Shown: positions 1-10,035 of the stretch, in pieces
Position numbering within the stretch: position 1 is the first letter of the stretch
How the letters are laid out: every line of letters starts with the position of its first letter
Assembly (NCBI GenBank): GCA_012064415.1
Contig: SSNU01000024.1
Coordinates: 122,396 to 186,395, forward strand
Direction: 5' to 3'
Source: Gyrodactylus bullatarudis
Lineage: Eukaryota > Platyhelminthes > Monogenea > Gyrodactylidea > Gyrodactylidae
DNA: 64,000 nt
Position numbers and translations under genes: made by a program
Notes under the pieces: model-generated
Databases searched by the model: none
What the model was told of the DNA's origin: nothing
What the model saw: the letters and a program-made list of their open reading frames with translations, nothing else

Positions 1-96
1 TAAATCTGAGAATAAATGATAAACATAGGAGACATTTGGAGGTAAACATGTGCAAAGAAAGAGGAGAGAACAGCATTTTTTCATGTAAATACTCAC

Positions 97-2957
97 CAAA
101 AGCTCAGAGGACTTCCTGAAACTGAGTTCATCTGGCTTGGTAGAATTAAAGTCGTATAGCGCTGTAGCTTCCATTTTATATCGGCAATGTAATGGGTGAT
201 TTGATTACATGCGGAAGAGGAGAAAAATAACTATTCAATTTATGGATGCAAATGAGATGTATTATTATTTATTGAAATTGATTTGTTTAAACAAAATTTA
301 TTCTAAATATTTGAGATTCCTGCGTGTTTAAGTGATGACTTGGCATTATTTGAAAAATGAATACCAAGTATTCAAATTATTTGAATATTTCCCCTCAAAT
401 TATGAGTCTAAATTATGTTGAGTCGATATTTTCAAGAGTTTTCTGATTCATGAATCATTTTCTAAAGCATAAAATTGACTTGGAGAATTTTTATCATTAG
501 TTTTACATGTTTACTTCCGAGTAAAAACATAAAAATAAGTAATTTAAAATAAAATAGCCCACAAATAAATAATTATTATTTAAAATTTTTTTTCGACTCT
601 GAAATGAAAAAGTTTCTTATTAAAGCGAAATTTTTTTTTATCTTTGACTTTTTGCTCAAATCTCTACTCAAATCTCACTCTTTCTCCTTATGATTAAATA
701 GAGGGAAATTAAATGACTCTCTTTCAATACCACCCCCGCTAGACGTACTTTGAACTGGACCTTAAGAAAAATGGAAATGTATTATCAAGCATCGAGAGCT
801 CTACTGGGAGATTACAAACTTTTTTGATTTTTTTGCCTTCTTCTTTTTTGCTGCTTTCTTTTTCCTCTGACTAAATTAAGGATCAAGATTAAACACCAGA
901 CTGATGAGAGAGGAAAACTCACCGAACAGTAACATTTACTCTTTAATTTATTGGAATGTTAACGTAACTTGAGTCTTACCTTGCCCTCTGCTGTCTATAG
1001 AAGAAAGATTTCACTCGATTTTGGTCAAGATTTCAGTCTACTCACAGGCTCCTGTAACCAAAATTAATTCTCCATGAGACCAAGAGTCATTTTCTTCAGA
1101 GTTAATTCGATAAGCTACTGTATGATAAATATCTCACTTGAGTACATGTTCGGGAATCCTGAAACAAGACAAAAAACCAATCAATCTTAAATATGACTAA
1201 GCTGCTAAAGCAATAAGCATTTGGATCAGTGAATAGAAGACTCACACTGGCTTTGTCGGTCTTGGCAATATCAAAGGAATCTCAAGTAACATCAGATTCT
1301 GATGGGAGTTAGCCTAGTCATAGTTAAAAAAGAGTACTCACACCACCTTGGTTGGTCTAATTTTGTTTATAAAATGGATTGACTTGAACCCGTTTGTATC
1401 CATCTTGGAGACATTTTATTAAAAATCAACTTACACTGGTTCCCCGCCCCTGAAGATTAGAGAAAACTTGATCAATGAAATTCAATTTTCAATTACTATT
1501 ACTATTGGAAGAAGGCAAACTACTCAATAGTACTTACGCATCATCCCTAATCAGAATGAATGTCTAAATTACATTTTCAAATCTTACTCACTCCAGTTGA
1601 ATAGCACTGTCCAATGGATATAATTATTGGCCAATCAGAATGAAGCGAGTAAATATGATCAATAATTTCATTGAATATTTGTAAAATTTACACTGTCCTG
1701 AATTTCTGATTGGTTCATCTTGGGTTATAATTTATAACCTTTAAATAATAAATATTTAGTTTACTTTGACTGCAATCCAAACTCACGGTAGTGCTGGGGC
1801 TGTCTTTTCTTCATATTCAATTCTTTAAAAATCGAGTATTATCCAGAAATCATGTTACAGTCGTTTTTATCATTTTCGATGTAAACTTGCATTAATTTTT
1901 GTCTGATTTTATAAAAGATTTAATACATGAGATAATTCTCACTGGTCCATATATATAGAACGTACTCTTCAAGTTGAATTAGCCAACTATGAAACAAAGG
2001 GGTAATTTGTAAAGTTAGTATTCATCAGGCAGGCTTAGATTGATCAAAACAGAGTGGGCTCAACTGACTTACTCGACAAGATTGGTCTCTTTACTGCACG
2101 GAGGAAAGATTTTAGTTGAAAAGAAAGTAGTTTTTTATTTTATCACATGAAACCTACGCTGTCAATGCATCTAGTCTATTTTGATTAGGAAACAAAGTTG
2201 ATATCATTACTCTTTGAATTTATTCCTGTCAACAAGGTTATATCATACTTCATTCGAATGAGTTCTTTCTTACATCATTTGAATCTCGAAACTGAACAAG
2301 ACAATAAAGTACACATGTGGAGTATTTTACGTACTTTTTCTGCTGATCTCTTTCGGCCAGTAATAAGAAAGGGTCCAAACTTACTGCATCACTTTAAGTA
2401 TGCCGCTAACATTTTGAGTCAAGCTGAATCAAAGGGATGGCCTCACTTCAGGGTTTCAATTCTAATTTTCAAAAGGATAACATCCATAGGTCGTGTTTCT
2501 TACCTGGCATCACGTTCCTTCCTGTCCGGGGAAGAGAAGGAAATGAAGATAGGCTATTTTGAAATCGGAAACTTGCACGTTGGCTGCCTTTCTCCTAATT
2601 GAAGAAAAGAGAACTGATCAGAATCTTTCTCACTTCAACACCCCGCCAACATGAAGAAATAATCCAGGCCTGCATGAGATCTCTTTTCGATTCTGATTGT
2701 TCATTTTAGGCCTTTCTTAAATTCTTATTGGCTTAGTGAATACTCAATGATGATTGGTTGTTATTTTGGAGTAACAATTTCTGATGTCTAAGTTACTCTG
2801 CAAGCGATTGACTGGAAGAATGAGAAAGTTTTATGAAAATATGATTCTAACGATTTCAGTGTTGGGTAAACTAACGCTCTATCAACCTTGCTCCTACAAA
2901 ATAGAATAAGGGAAGAAGAAAAAGAAGGGTCCAACTCACTTGGACTTGAATTCCCGG
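97..2957 (-). CDS. Micro-exon block 6 (3' part of the gene, runs towards the left window edge)
   Basis: Exons in order: 2940-2957, 2876-2890, 2797-2811, 2634-2669, 2504-2521, 2447-2461, 2385-2405, 2331-2342 (doubtful), 2158-2175, 2073-2093, 1943-1966, 1787-1822, 1692-1697, 1592-1606, 1538-1546, 1435-1449, 1342-1356, 1246-1260, 1138-1158, 1046-1051, 980-994, 923-940, 679-720 and 97-135. All are multiples of three and open in phase 2. Exons 1342-1356 (PTKV) and 1246-1260 (PTKP) are near copies, both ending in a split Val codon. The two 36-nt exons read PGLFLHVGGVL and IEYEEKTAPAL. No stop codon was reached, so the 3' end probably lies beyond position 1. The last two exons depend on acceptor choice. 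Confidence 0.7.
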
Positions 2958-5900
2958 CTAATTCAGGCACTCTGCTAAACATCATCTTTCACTTGCCTAG
3001 TTACGTATCTTTGTATTTGTAAGGGGCAGGTGCAAACTATAGACTACTCACTTATTGAGCACTTTACTATATATTTTATGATAGGTTATCATATCAATTC
3101 ATCCTGTTTGATGTCTCTTACAGGTGTCTCTCTCTCAGACTTTATGATGAATTTGAATTACTCAAATGCTCTTTTACTCTTCCAGGATTTTCTTTTGTCT
3201 GGATGGATTAAAAATTTATAGGGTAAGTTAACGAACGCCATCTTTTCCTTCTTAATACTGACCCAGCCAAAAACAGGGGATTACAGAAATGGAAAAATTG
3301 TTTAATTACGCATCGGCTACTTTGCTATATTCAGAAATGCCTCGTCAGGGATCATGTTTCAAAAGACATACTTGATATCCTCTTGGAGGTTTTCACTAGG
3401 CGAGTTATGGAAAAGATGTACAACTTACATTTCCTCTTCTACTTTTCTGCATTTGAAAGTGAATTTGATTGGCTGTCTATTTTGAGTTCGGACTTACTCC
3501 ATTTCCTCATATAATCTAGAGAGGAAATCGATTAGTCTACTCTGCAAAAGTAGTCAAGGTTTACTAACAATTCGAGTTCCCTTTCAACCCTAAGGAACGG
3601 AGGTGAGAAGAGGTCAAGATTCAAGCGTTACTTTTCAATTCGTGCATTGCTGTTCGGAATTAAATTCACATGGGGCATAGTGAGAAATACGTTAGAATCT
3701 TCGGTTTTCGTCTGATTTTGAAGAAAAACTTTGAGATAAAATTCAAATTACTTTTTACGCTTTTTCCTGCAAAAAACCAATGATTTGTGACAATATCAAT
3801 CTTATCGATAGCTCACTTTAAGGGTTGCAGCATCTGGAACTCTCTGGAAGTAGTAAGTTGGAAATTACAAATCTATTTTGAATAAGCTGCCCTGATAAGC
3901 TTACGCAAAGTTGATTGTAGAAGACCTAAATGTAAGAAAAAAGGGGCAAGGCAATATAGTAGTTGATAATACTCTTCATCACAAAAGGAATTTGTCCTGG
4001 AACATCAGGGACCTGACAAGGCAAACTTACAATTGAGGAATTCGAAAAAAAGTTCTATCGGATTAGAGCTCAATATTGAAACTTTACACTGTCGCTATTT
4101 CTGGATAGCTGTAGGATTGTTTCGAGGAGATTTTGGTCCTTTTTTAATTGGTTTTCTTACATTTTACCATGGGTAAACTCACTGAAAAAAGGAAAAGAAT
4201 TTAGAATGCTGATGATGGTTATCCCTAGGGTAGTCTAGAAGGCTATTTTTGATGTGTTGCTAGAATTTTTACGAGAATTATGAAATGAACATCATGGATA
4301 TTTCCTCTTGAAAATAATACTTGTCTGAGAGCTTATTTTCTACCCGCTCTAGTCAAGAATACTCAAGCATACAGTAAGTGGATTATGTTGAAATATAAAT
4401 TCTTAATCGGTTTTGTAAATTATATAGAATCATAAAGTTAAAAACAAATGTAACAGCTTACAATTCACTTTAGATGGAAAGAGGTACAATTCGACAGAGA
4501 AGTAGTTGTTTTCTTTGGCTAGCTTACTCATCCCTTAAGAAGGCAAAGGGTTAAAGATGCCCTACTCAAAAATTGAACTCACATCAGTCTAGAGGAGAAG
4601 AGGGAGGGGAGAGAGAGAAATACAATGTGCTCAGTTTCCATGGCCAATTAACTCACAGTCTTGATTAACCGACAAGAATAATGATTTTACTTGTCTAATA
4701 AAATTTCATTCAGATCTTAAATATTGTCACAAATTTTCGAAGCAGATTCATTAATTTCAGTTATTTTGGCACATCTTCAGTTTAAGAAAAGCTTCAGAAA
4801 GAGATTTAAAAGATTTATGGGAATATTAAAATCTTAGCGATACTATCAAGTTTCTAACCCAAAAGAGGTACCTCAAAAGTCTTAACAGCTGATTTCCATC
4901 TTTTTAATGCAATGCAAGCCTTTATATCAAAAATAAGACCTAAGATTCGATAAACACAATATTTCTCCAAATCTAAAGCTAGTTAAATATGAAGATGAGA
5001 ATGATGAAAAATTTCAAATGTTCAGTATCTTTTTAATTCGATCATATGAACACACACTGTCAAAATTATATATAGAGTACACACAGTGTATAATATACAG
5101 GAGAAAAGTATTATGATTTGTTGGAATCCTACTCATGTTGCCCACTTTTACCAGTTGAAGAATTACATTCCTTCTTGTCTAATTCTAATGCTGAAAAATC
5201 ATCTTTAGATCACACTCTCACTATCAAAAATCAACCAACTTAACTAAAACTGATCAAGGAACCCCATTTTTTTGCAAATCGATTCCCATTGGTAGATTGA
5301 GTTCAGGTTCTATAGTTAGTCAAAAAGAGTTTGAAAGGACACTTACACTTCTCCATCGTACTTTTCGCCGTCAAGCCTAGAAGATTAGTATAAATGAATC
5401 GTTTGGCTTTATTTGAAAGAGGAACTCACAGTTCAACTTCAGTTTGATTGAAGATCCTAACATTTTGGAGTAATGAAGTCCTCATGACCTTTGACTTACG
5501 CGATTTGTTGTAAAGGTCTCAAAAAGAAGAAAGAGGGGTGATCAAGAGAGATCAAAGTCTTCCTTACAACTCTTTAAGAAATGTTCTTCAACTCGGTCAG
5601 ATGTTCAGATGTCTAGAATGGACACTTACATTTTTTTGCTAATATATGATGAATAGAATAAACCCTTAGAGGTTGAATAAATCTCTGACAAACTTGTTGA
5701 CGAGAATCATGAAGCTTCGAAGACTATTTTGAAAATTACACTATCTAGAAGATGTTTCTCACGAATGAGCATGTCCAGGAGGTCTAACCGATCGATCAAA
5801 GGGTCAACCATGGGTCACTCACATGTGGAAGATATCCCTGTATTAAAGATAAAATTAGCAGTGGGGGAACTTGTGGGTTTAACTTGCCTCTTTCCAGTTC

Positions 5901-8900
5901 TAGTTAATTCAAAGTGAGGCCTAATTCAAGCAGTGACATACGGCAGTTTCTCGACAGAGTAGGCTCTGTGAAAAAGTCAACTCTTGATAAGGGCGATGGT
6001 TACAGAAAGTTACACGTTAAGAAGGGTACTGAAAAGATGGAAAAAAGATGAAAATTTGCCCAATGAGAAAGAATTGTACTCACCATAGGGCAGCCAGACT
6101 AGCAAGGAATGGTTCGTAAGCGACCAAGTCTTCCAAAACTACTCACGTTCCATCACTTATCCTAGGCGTATGATTTGAGTGATTTGATCAAAACTAACCA
6201 TTCATCATACCTTTGGGGGTTGTAACGGATTCAGTGTGTTTGTGAAGGAAAATTGATCAAATATGATTGGTTATGAATCATTGGACCAATCAGATTTGAG
6301 GTATTTGGAATAATAGGATAGACTTACTTATTCCCATAATTACTATAAAATTGAGTTATGAAATTCCATTTTCTATCAACTAACCATCCATCCGAAGATC
6401 TAAGTCGTACAAGGTGAGAGCATGGCACAAGATTAACCTCACGATATAAAATCAAGCACTCCACTATCATACCACATGGGGTTAACAATGAGATGGAAAG
6501 TTAACTAACTCGGCATCTATGCTACATCGTTGTTATTTGTTTAGATTATAATCAACTTGAAGTTCATCTTACACATAACAAACATCCCTTTTATAGTAGG
6601 TGTTGAATAGCATAGAGCCATAGTCATACTTTTCATTGACATGTCTGAAAGGAAATTCCCAAATTTATAACAACAAAGTATTCTATTCTTCTTAACACAT
6701 CAAATGTATCGAGTTTATTGACTTACACGCAGACTATCCAGCTAGATTAATAAGGATTAGGCGCATGTATTGGATCATTTACTCAATCCCGTCAAAACTG
6801 TATTGGGGATGAACCATGATCAGTTCACAAGAGGGGTTTACTCGAAGAAGAATCTACATTAGTTTTTATCAGATTTCATCTAGATAGCACCATACACTGA
6901 GATGTTGTAGCTAGAAATGCAATTTGATAAAAAATATAAAACGTACACTTCACAGTCACTATTTCATTAAATGAATTAGCCATTTTGTACCTGTGTTTAT
7001 TCCTTCAATGGCAAAAATCTAACAGAACTCACGTGTGAAGAAGTATGCTTAGATTAGTTAGATGATATCATTGTAAAGTCTTCCCTCACAGTTCATATGT
7101 GAGCAGGCTGTAGTGTTTCAAGACATTGAGCATACTCTCTTTGCTCACTTGAGACAGTAGAAAGGGAATCTAAGTGAGGAATTAATCGAGGAATTACATC
7201 AATCACTCACTTTTTACCCTCTCTGAGACGAATATTTGGATATTGATCAACTCATCCTTACCTTTTAATTGAGCTATGGAATTAATCATAGAGGGTGGGG
7301 GAATGAACCATGCTTACTAAAGTCTGCCTTCCCTTCATGAGAGGAGTTTAGTTTTCTGCATTCTGCATTTTAATACTCACGGAAATTCGTGAACCCTGAT
7401 CAGGTTGTTGGTTGTATCTCAGAGATATTCCTTACTCAAACTCATTTCCACTATTTTAATAGACTGATTAAATCCCGTGTCCCCTTTTTAGTTGATCTAC
7501 TCACGAATAGTTTATTTCAACTCTGAATTACAATTTCCTTAACCACCTTGGTGAAATGACAAACTTCTCATTGGAGTAGCTTGAGAAGAAAAGAGAAAGA
7601 GTAAACTTTGGTTTATAGCACTGAGATTCGAAGGTAGCTTACATCAGGTCGATCCTAAGGACAAAAATTCAAAAGGAGTCCACGCAGAACTCACATGTAA
7701 TTCTCAGGGAAGGCTTTTTCCTCCACTAAAAGTCTATAGTTTCAATTTAATAGTTAATCTAATTAATGGAGGGGGGTTGCTCAAACTTTTGAATTTCCGG
7801 ATCCCTTTAAGAAATGGGTGAGAAATGAATGTTTAACTCTTACCCAACAGCCAGTTCTCTGTAAATTGTTGTAAGTCAAGGGAATGGTCACTTACAAGAA
7901 TCTTTTGGCTCTAGAATTAGAGAATAATCGGATAGACATTGGACATACTCTGAAGGTAACTCGGTCAGACTGACAGGGAATCATGAAAAACCCAGAAAAA
8001 AGATTCCTCTAAACATACTCCCGGCCACTAAAGTTTCATTATAAATTCCTTAGTGTTTAATTCCTATTTGAGACTCACTCGGTCCTTAGGGTTTCACTTG
8101 AAGCATCAATTGTTATTATTCTAGTGGTTCAGAGTAGACATTTTACTTTGTGTAAACAACCTCTCTACAAGCGGGATTAGATTGATGATTGGACAAGTCT
8201 CACGGCAATACAAGATCTCTTCTACAATCTTGATAACTTTATAATCTTCGGAAATAGCTTGCATGTCGTTGACAAAATCCACATAGCAATAACTGGAAAA
8301 TAATTGAAAGAAATTCAAATACAGTGTCATGTCTTACGCCTCTAGTTGAATATCGTCAATGCTGGAATGGAAAAATTCGTTGATTAGTGTTGTTTATCGT
8401 TAGCTACATAGAAGAAATTGAAGGCTCACTGCTTAACTATGAACCTGTGTGTGTTGGGATGATTGTCATGATTTCCAAGGCTCAGTTGTACTACTCACAA
8501 ATTCAGATATCTAAATTAACAGCCAATCCTGAGTTGAGGAGAGGCGAGAACTCACCCTTGGTAGACACAGCTTGATAGGATTTTTCTAGTCAAATGAATA
8601 GTTTTCAACAATACATGTCTAGACGGCTAGAGGTTGTCAGTTCTGAGTCCAAAAGGCAACTTACAAGGACTCTCCCTCTCTAATGTTTGCATTATGTTTG
8701 TAACAGGTTCTTTTTTTCTCTTACGATTTGCGGAAGAATCTGTAATCAATGTTTGCTTTTAGGTTAGATAAGCCAATCAATTATAATTATTATCATGTTT
8801 CAGATTTCAAAATCAAGATTATTATTGGATGAGTAGGAAACTCACACATTCGATTTGTTTAAAAAGAATCTGAGAGTTAAAACAAATGACAGGCATCACA

Positions 8901-9821
8901 ACTCACGGAAGGTTAGCGGCCAGGCCATCTCTGAAAAGCGATATCCAAAATGATATTTCACATTGTACAATTGAGAGAGAATGTAACATGTAATCCTTAT
9001 TATGACAGGGAAAGTCAATCCTCAGGGGGGGGGGAATAAAAAAAAAACAACTCACGTTAGGTTAGCTGCCTGATTATCCCTGAAAGAAGACATCCATTTA
9101 TCAGAGCTATAGGTCTCGAATATTTTGGAAACCAGATTCGACACCAAAGGCACACTGATTTTTATTTTTCAGCATCATTAATAGACAAATAAAGGGAAAA
9201 TGCTTTTTCACTGCTTGAAAATTTGATTATCCGAGATCAGTTGAATTTGACTGTTCTTTTAAAAATTGAATAGTTTTTTTGTCTATTCTGGTCCCACCTA
9301 CACCTTGAAAAATGGAATTTTCTCTAAAGTGTGCCTTTTTATTAATCCTGAATATCTTTAGAAAATTAACAGACTTCAATGAAAAAATACACATTTTTTG
9401 TGAGTATTATTAATCCCCAAATTCATCGATACAGTAGCTTAGTTGTAAGGAATAAAATGGCTAGATATTTAAGCCAATTTACTGGTGATTTTAAATTTAC
9501 TTTGAGAAGTGGTGATAGATTGGATAAAACTCACGGAAGTTTGGCTTCCACGTTATCTCTTTCAAAGGGCATATTCAATTAGTGGTTTTAAGAAATATAT
9601 AAGAAGTGATATTTTAGTCATCGATGACATTGAACGAGACAGATAAATGGGCTGATTTTAGCCACAAGAAATTCCCCTCGAAATCCATTGGATATACTGC
9701 AAGTAGAACATGATTTAGTCCAGTGATGTGTGTTTGTGTTAGAAGATAAAAACTGCAGACTCAAATTTCCCTTTGAAAAGTGAGAAAAACAACTCACTGA
9801 AGGCATTCTTCTAGATTATCC
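97..9821 (-). CDS. Giant micro-exon gene (about 90 exons of 6-42 nt), 5' and 3' ends not found
   Basis: Read on the minus strand, this stretch repeats one pattern: acceptor AG, a tiny exon, then a GTAAG/GTGAGT donor (seen on the plus strand as ACTCAC or ACTTAC, exon, CT). I place about 92 such exons, totalling about 1.6 kb (about 545 codons). Nearly all lengths are multiples of three, about a third are exactly 15 nt, and introns are mostly 36-110 nt. Each exon reads as 1 nt, whole codons, then 2 nt, so every intron is phase 2; the other frames hit stops in many exons, this one in none. No exon is longer than 42 nt. The protein matches nothing I recognise. By architecture it resembles schistosome MEGs and aphid bicycle genes, whose internal exons are mostly phase 2; homology is not shown. 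Where several CTs were possible I chose the one that kept length and frame, so single boundaries can be wrong. Confidence 0.85.
3052..4588 (-). CDS. Micro-exon block 5, including three successive 6-nt exons
   Basis: Exons in order: 4583-4588, 4528-4533, 4462-4467, 4161-4181, 4088-4108, 4031-4054, 3905-3925, 3817-3843, 3752-3766, 3632-3649, 3569-3589, 3497-3514, 3429-3446, 3372-3395, 3310-3324, a doubtful 3233-3247, a doubtful 3162-3176, 3122-3139 and 3052-3066. The first three are 6 nt each with GTGAGT or GTAAGC donors and pyrimidine-rich acceptors. The product becomes charged here: ENLQEDI, KVEEE, LYEEM, VERELE and LRERH suggest a Glu/Lys/Arg-rich, possibly helical region. Exon 3162-3176 would leave an intron of only 22 nt and is probably wrong. 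A 3-nt exon at 4657-4659 is also possible. Confidence 0.72.
5167..6463 (-). CDS. Micro-exon block 4 (15 exons)
   Basis: Exons in order: 6443-6463, 6385-6399, 6328-6342, 6147-6161, 6084-6098, 6014-6028, 5942-5965, 5823-5837, 5763-5783, 5630-5638, 5568-5585, 5500-5517, 5430-5456, 5347-5376 and a doubtful 5167-5178. All are multiples of three and open in phase 2. The largest, 5347-5376 (30 nt), reads LDGEKYDGE; 5430-5456 reads IFNQTEVE. For 5568-5585 a 24-nt alternative gave an immediate stop while the 18-nt form stays open, so the frame test separates the options. Exon 6385-6399 uses a GTTAGT donor. Confidence 0.75.
6510..7522 (-). CDS. Micro-exon block 3 (17 exons, very regular spacing)
   Basis: Exons in order: 7505-7522, 7436-7450, 7381-7395, 7318-7332, 7262-7273, 7211-7222, 7149-7169, 7090-7107, 7033-7047, 6947-6958, 6896-6910, 6842-6853, 6783-6797, 6727-6741, 6630-6644, 6573-6587 and 6510-6521. 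Nearly all are 12, 15 or 18 nt with introns of about 36-85 nt, so the unit repeats about every 57-60 nt. Phase-2 reading gives short peptides rich in Phe, Tyr and Cys, such as FPFYCL, DCE, YNIS, FFF, WIVC and DVCY. The last exon uses a less usual GTTAGT donor. This Cys/Tyr-rich middle part is the segment most worth comparing with the Cys-Tyr-Cys motifs of bicycle proteins. Confidence 0.78.
7643..8679 (-). CDS. Micro-exon block 2 (14 exons)
   Basis: Exons in transcription order: 8665-8679, 8556-8570, 8499-8510, 8430-8444, 8338-8361, 8204-8218, 8079-8084, 8019-8027, 7949-7969, 7896-7910, 7844-7858, 7695-7733 and 7643-7654. Lengths run from 6 to 39 nt, all multiples of three and open in phase 2. 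Exon 8338-8361 reads IDDIQLE, 7949-7969 reads LTELPS and 7695-7733 reads LLVEEKAFPENY. The 39-nt exon was preferred over an 8-nt alternative because only it keeps length and frame. Introns of 37, 38, 49 and 51 nt lie between 7844 and 8084. The 6-nt exon 8079-8084 has a GTGAGT donor. Confidence 0.78.
8846..9821 (-). CDS. Micro-exon block 1: five 24-nt exons, four of them duplicates
   Basis: In transcription order the exons are 9798-9821, 9535-9558, 9056-9079, 8907-8930 and 8846-8869, all exactly 24 nt. In phase 2 the first four read DNLEECL, DNVEAKL, DNQAANL and DGLAANL, each followed by a split codon. They are plainly copies of one exon, each with a strong GTGAGTT or GTGAGT donor and an AG acceptor. 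The fifth (FFLNKSN) has the same size but a different sequence. This block is the strongest proof of the micro-exon reading, because length, frame and both splice sites agree without any choice. Introns here are longer (about 37-455 nt) than in the rest of the gene. Confidence 0.88.
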
Positions 9822-9896
9822 CTAAAGAAGCGATTGAAGTAGATGAATGAGGGAATGTACCAAACAGGCGGTCAGAGCATACTGAACCAAACTTAC

Positions 9897-10035
9897 AAGG
9901 TTTCCTATAGGAAAGAGGTGAGATAAAGGCTGTCTCATTGTTTCAATGGGTGTCCACTAACCATGAATTTGATGAGTGATTGATCAACTGATTCACACCA
10001 ATCTGAGCACTCAAAAAAGAGAAATTGATTTGCAT
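9897..10035 (-). other. Tentative 5' start of the micro-exon gene
   Basis: An ATG at 10033-10035 opens a 39-nt segment (9997-10035) coding for 13 residues that begin MQINFSFL and ending at a GTGAAT donor in phase 0. It could join an 8-nt exon (9897-9904; acceptor AG, donor GTAAGT), which would shift the phase from 0 to 2 and lead straight into the first 24-nt exon. The phases fit, but the donor is weak and the N-terminus is short for a signal peptide. An alternative first exon is the hydrophobic MKSVLTTLNIIVIRL segment near 12614-12660, which has a GTAAGC donor but ends in phase 1. Neither is proven. Confidence 0.25.

Noticed and set aside
2198..2602. 134-codon plus-strand ORF inside the micro-exon region
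   Set aside because: It has no recognisable domain and overlaps five minus-strand micro-exons with good splice sites; it is a chance open frame.
3162..3176. 15-nt micro-exon
   Set aside because: It would leave an intron of only 22 nt to the next exon and has a weak GTAATT donor; listed only as doubtful.
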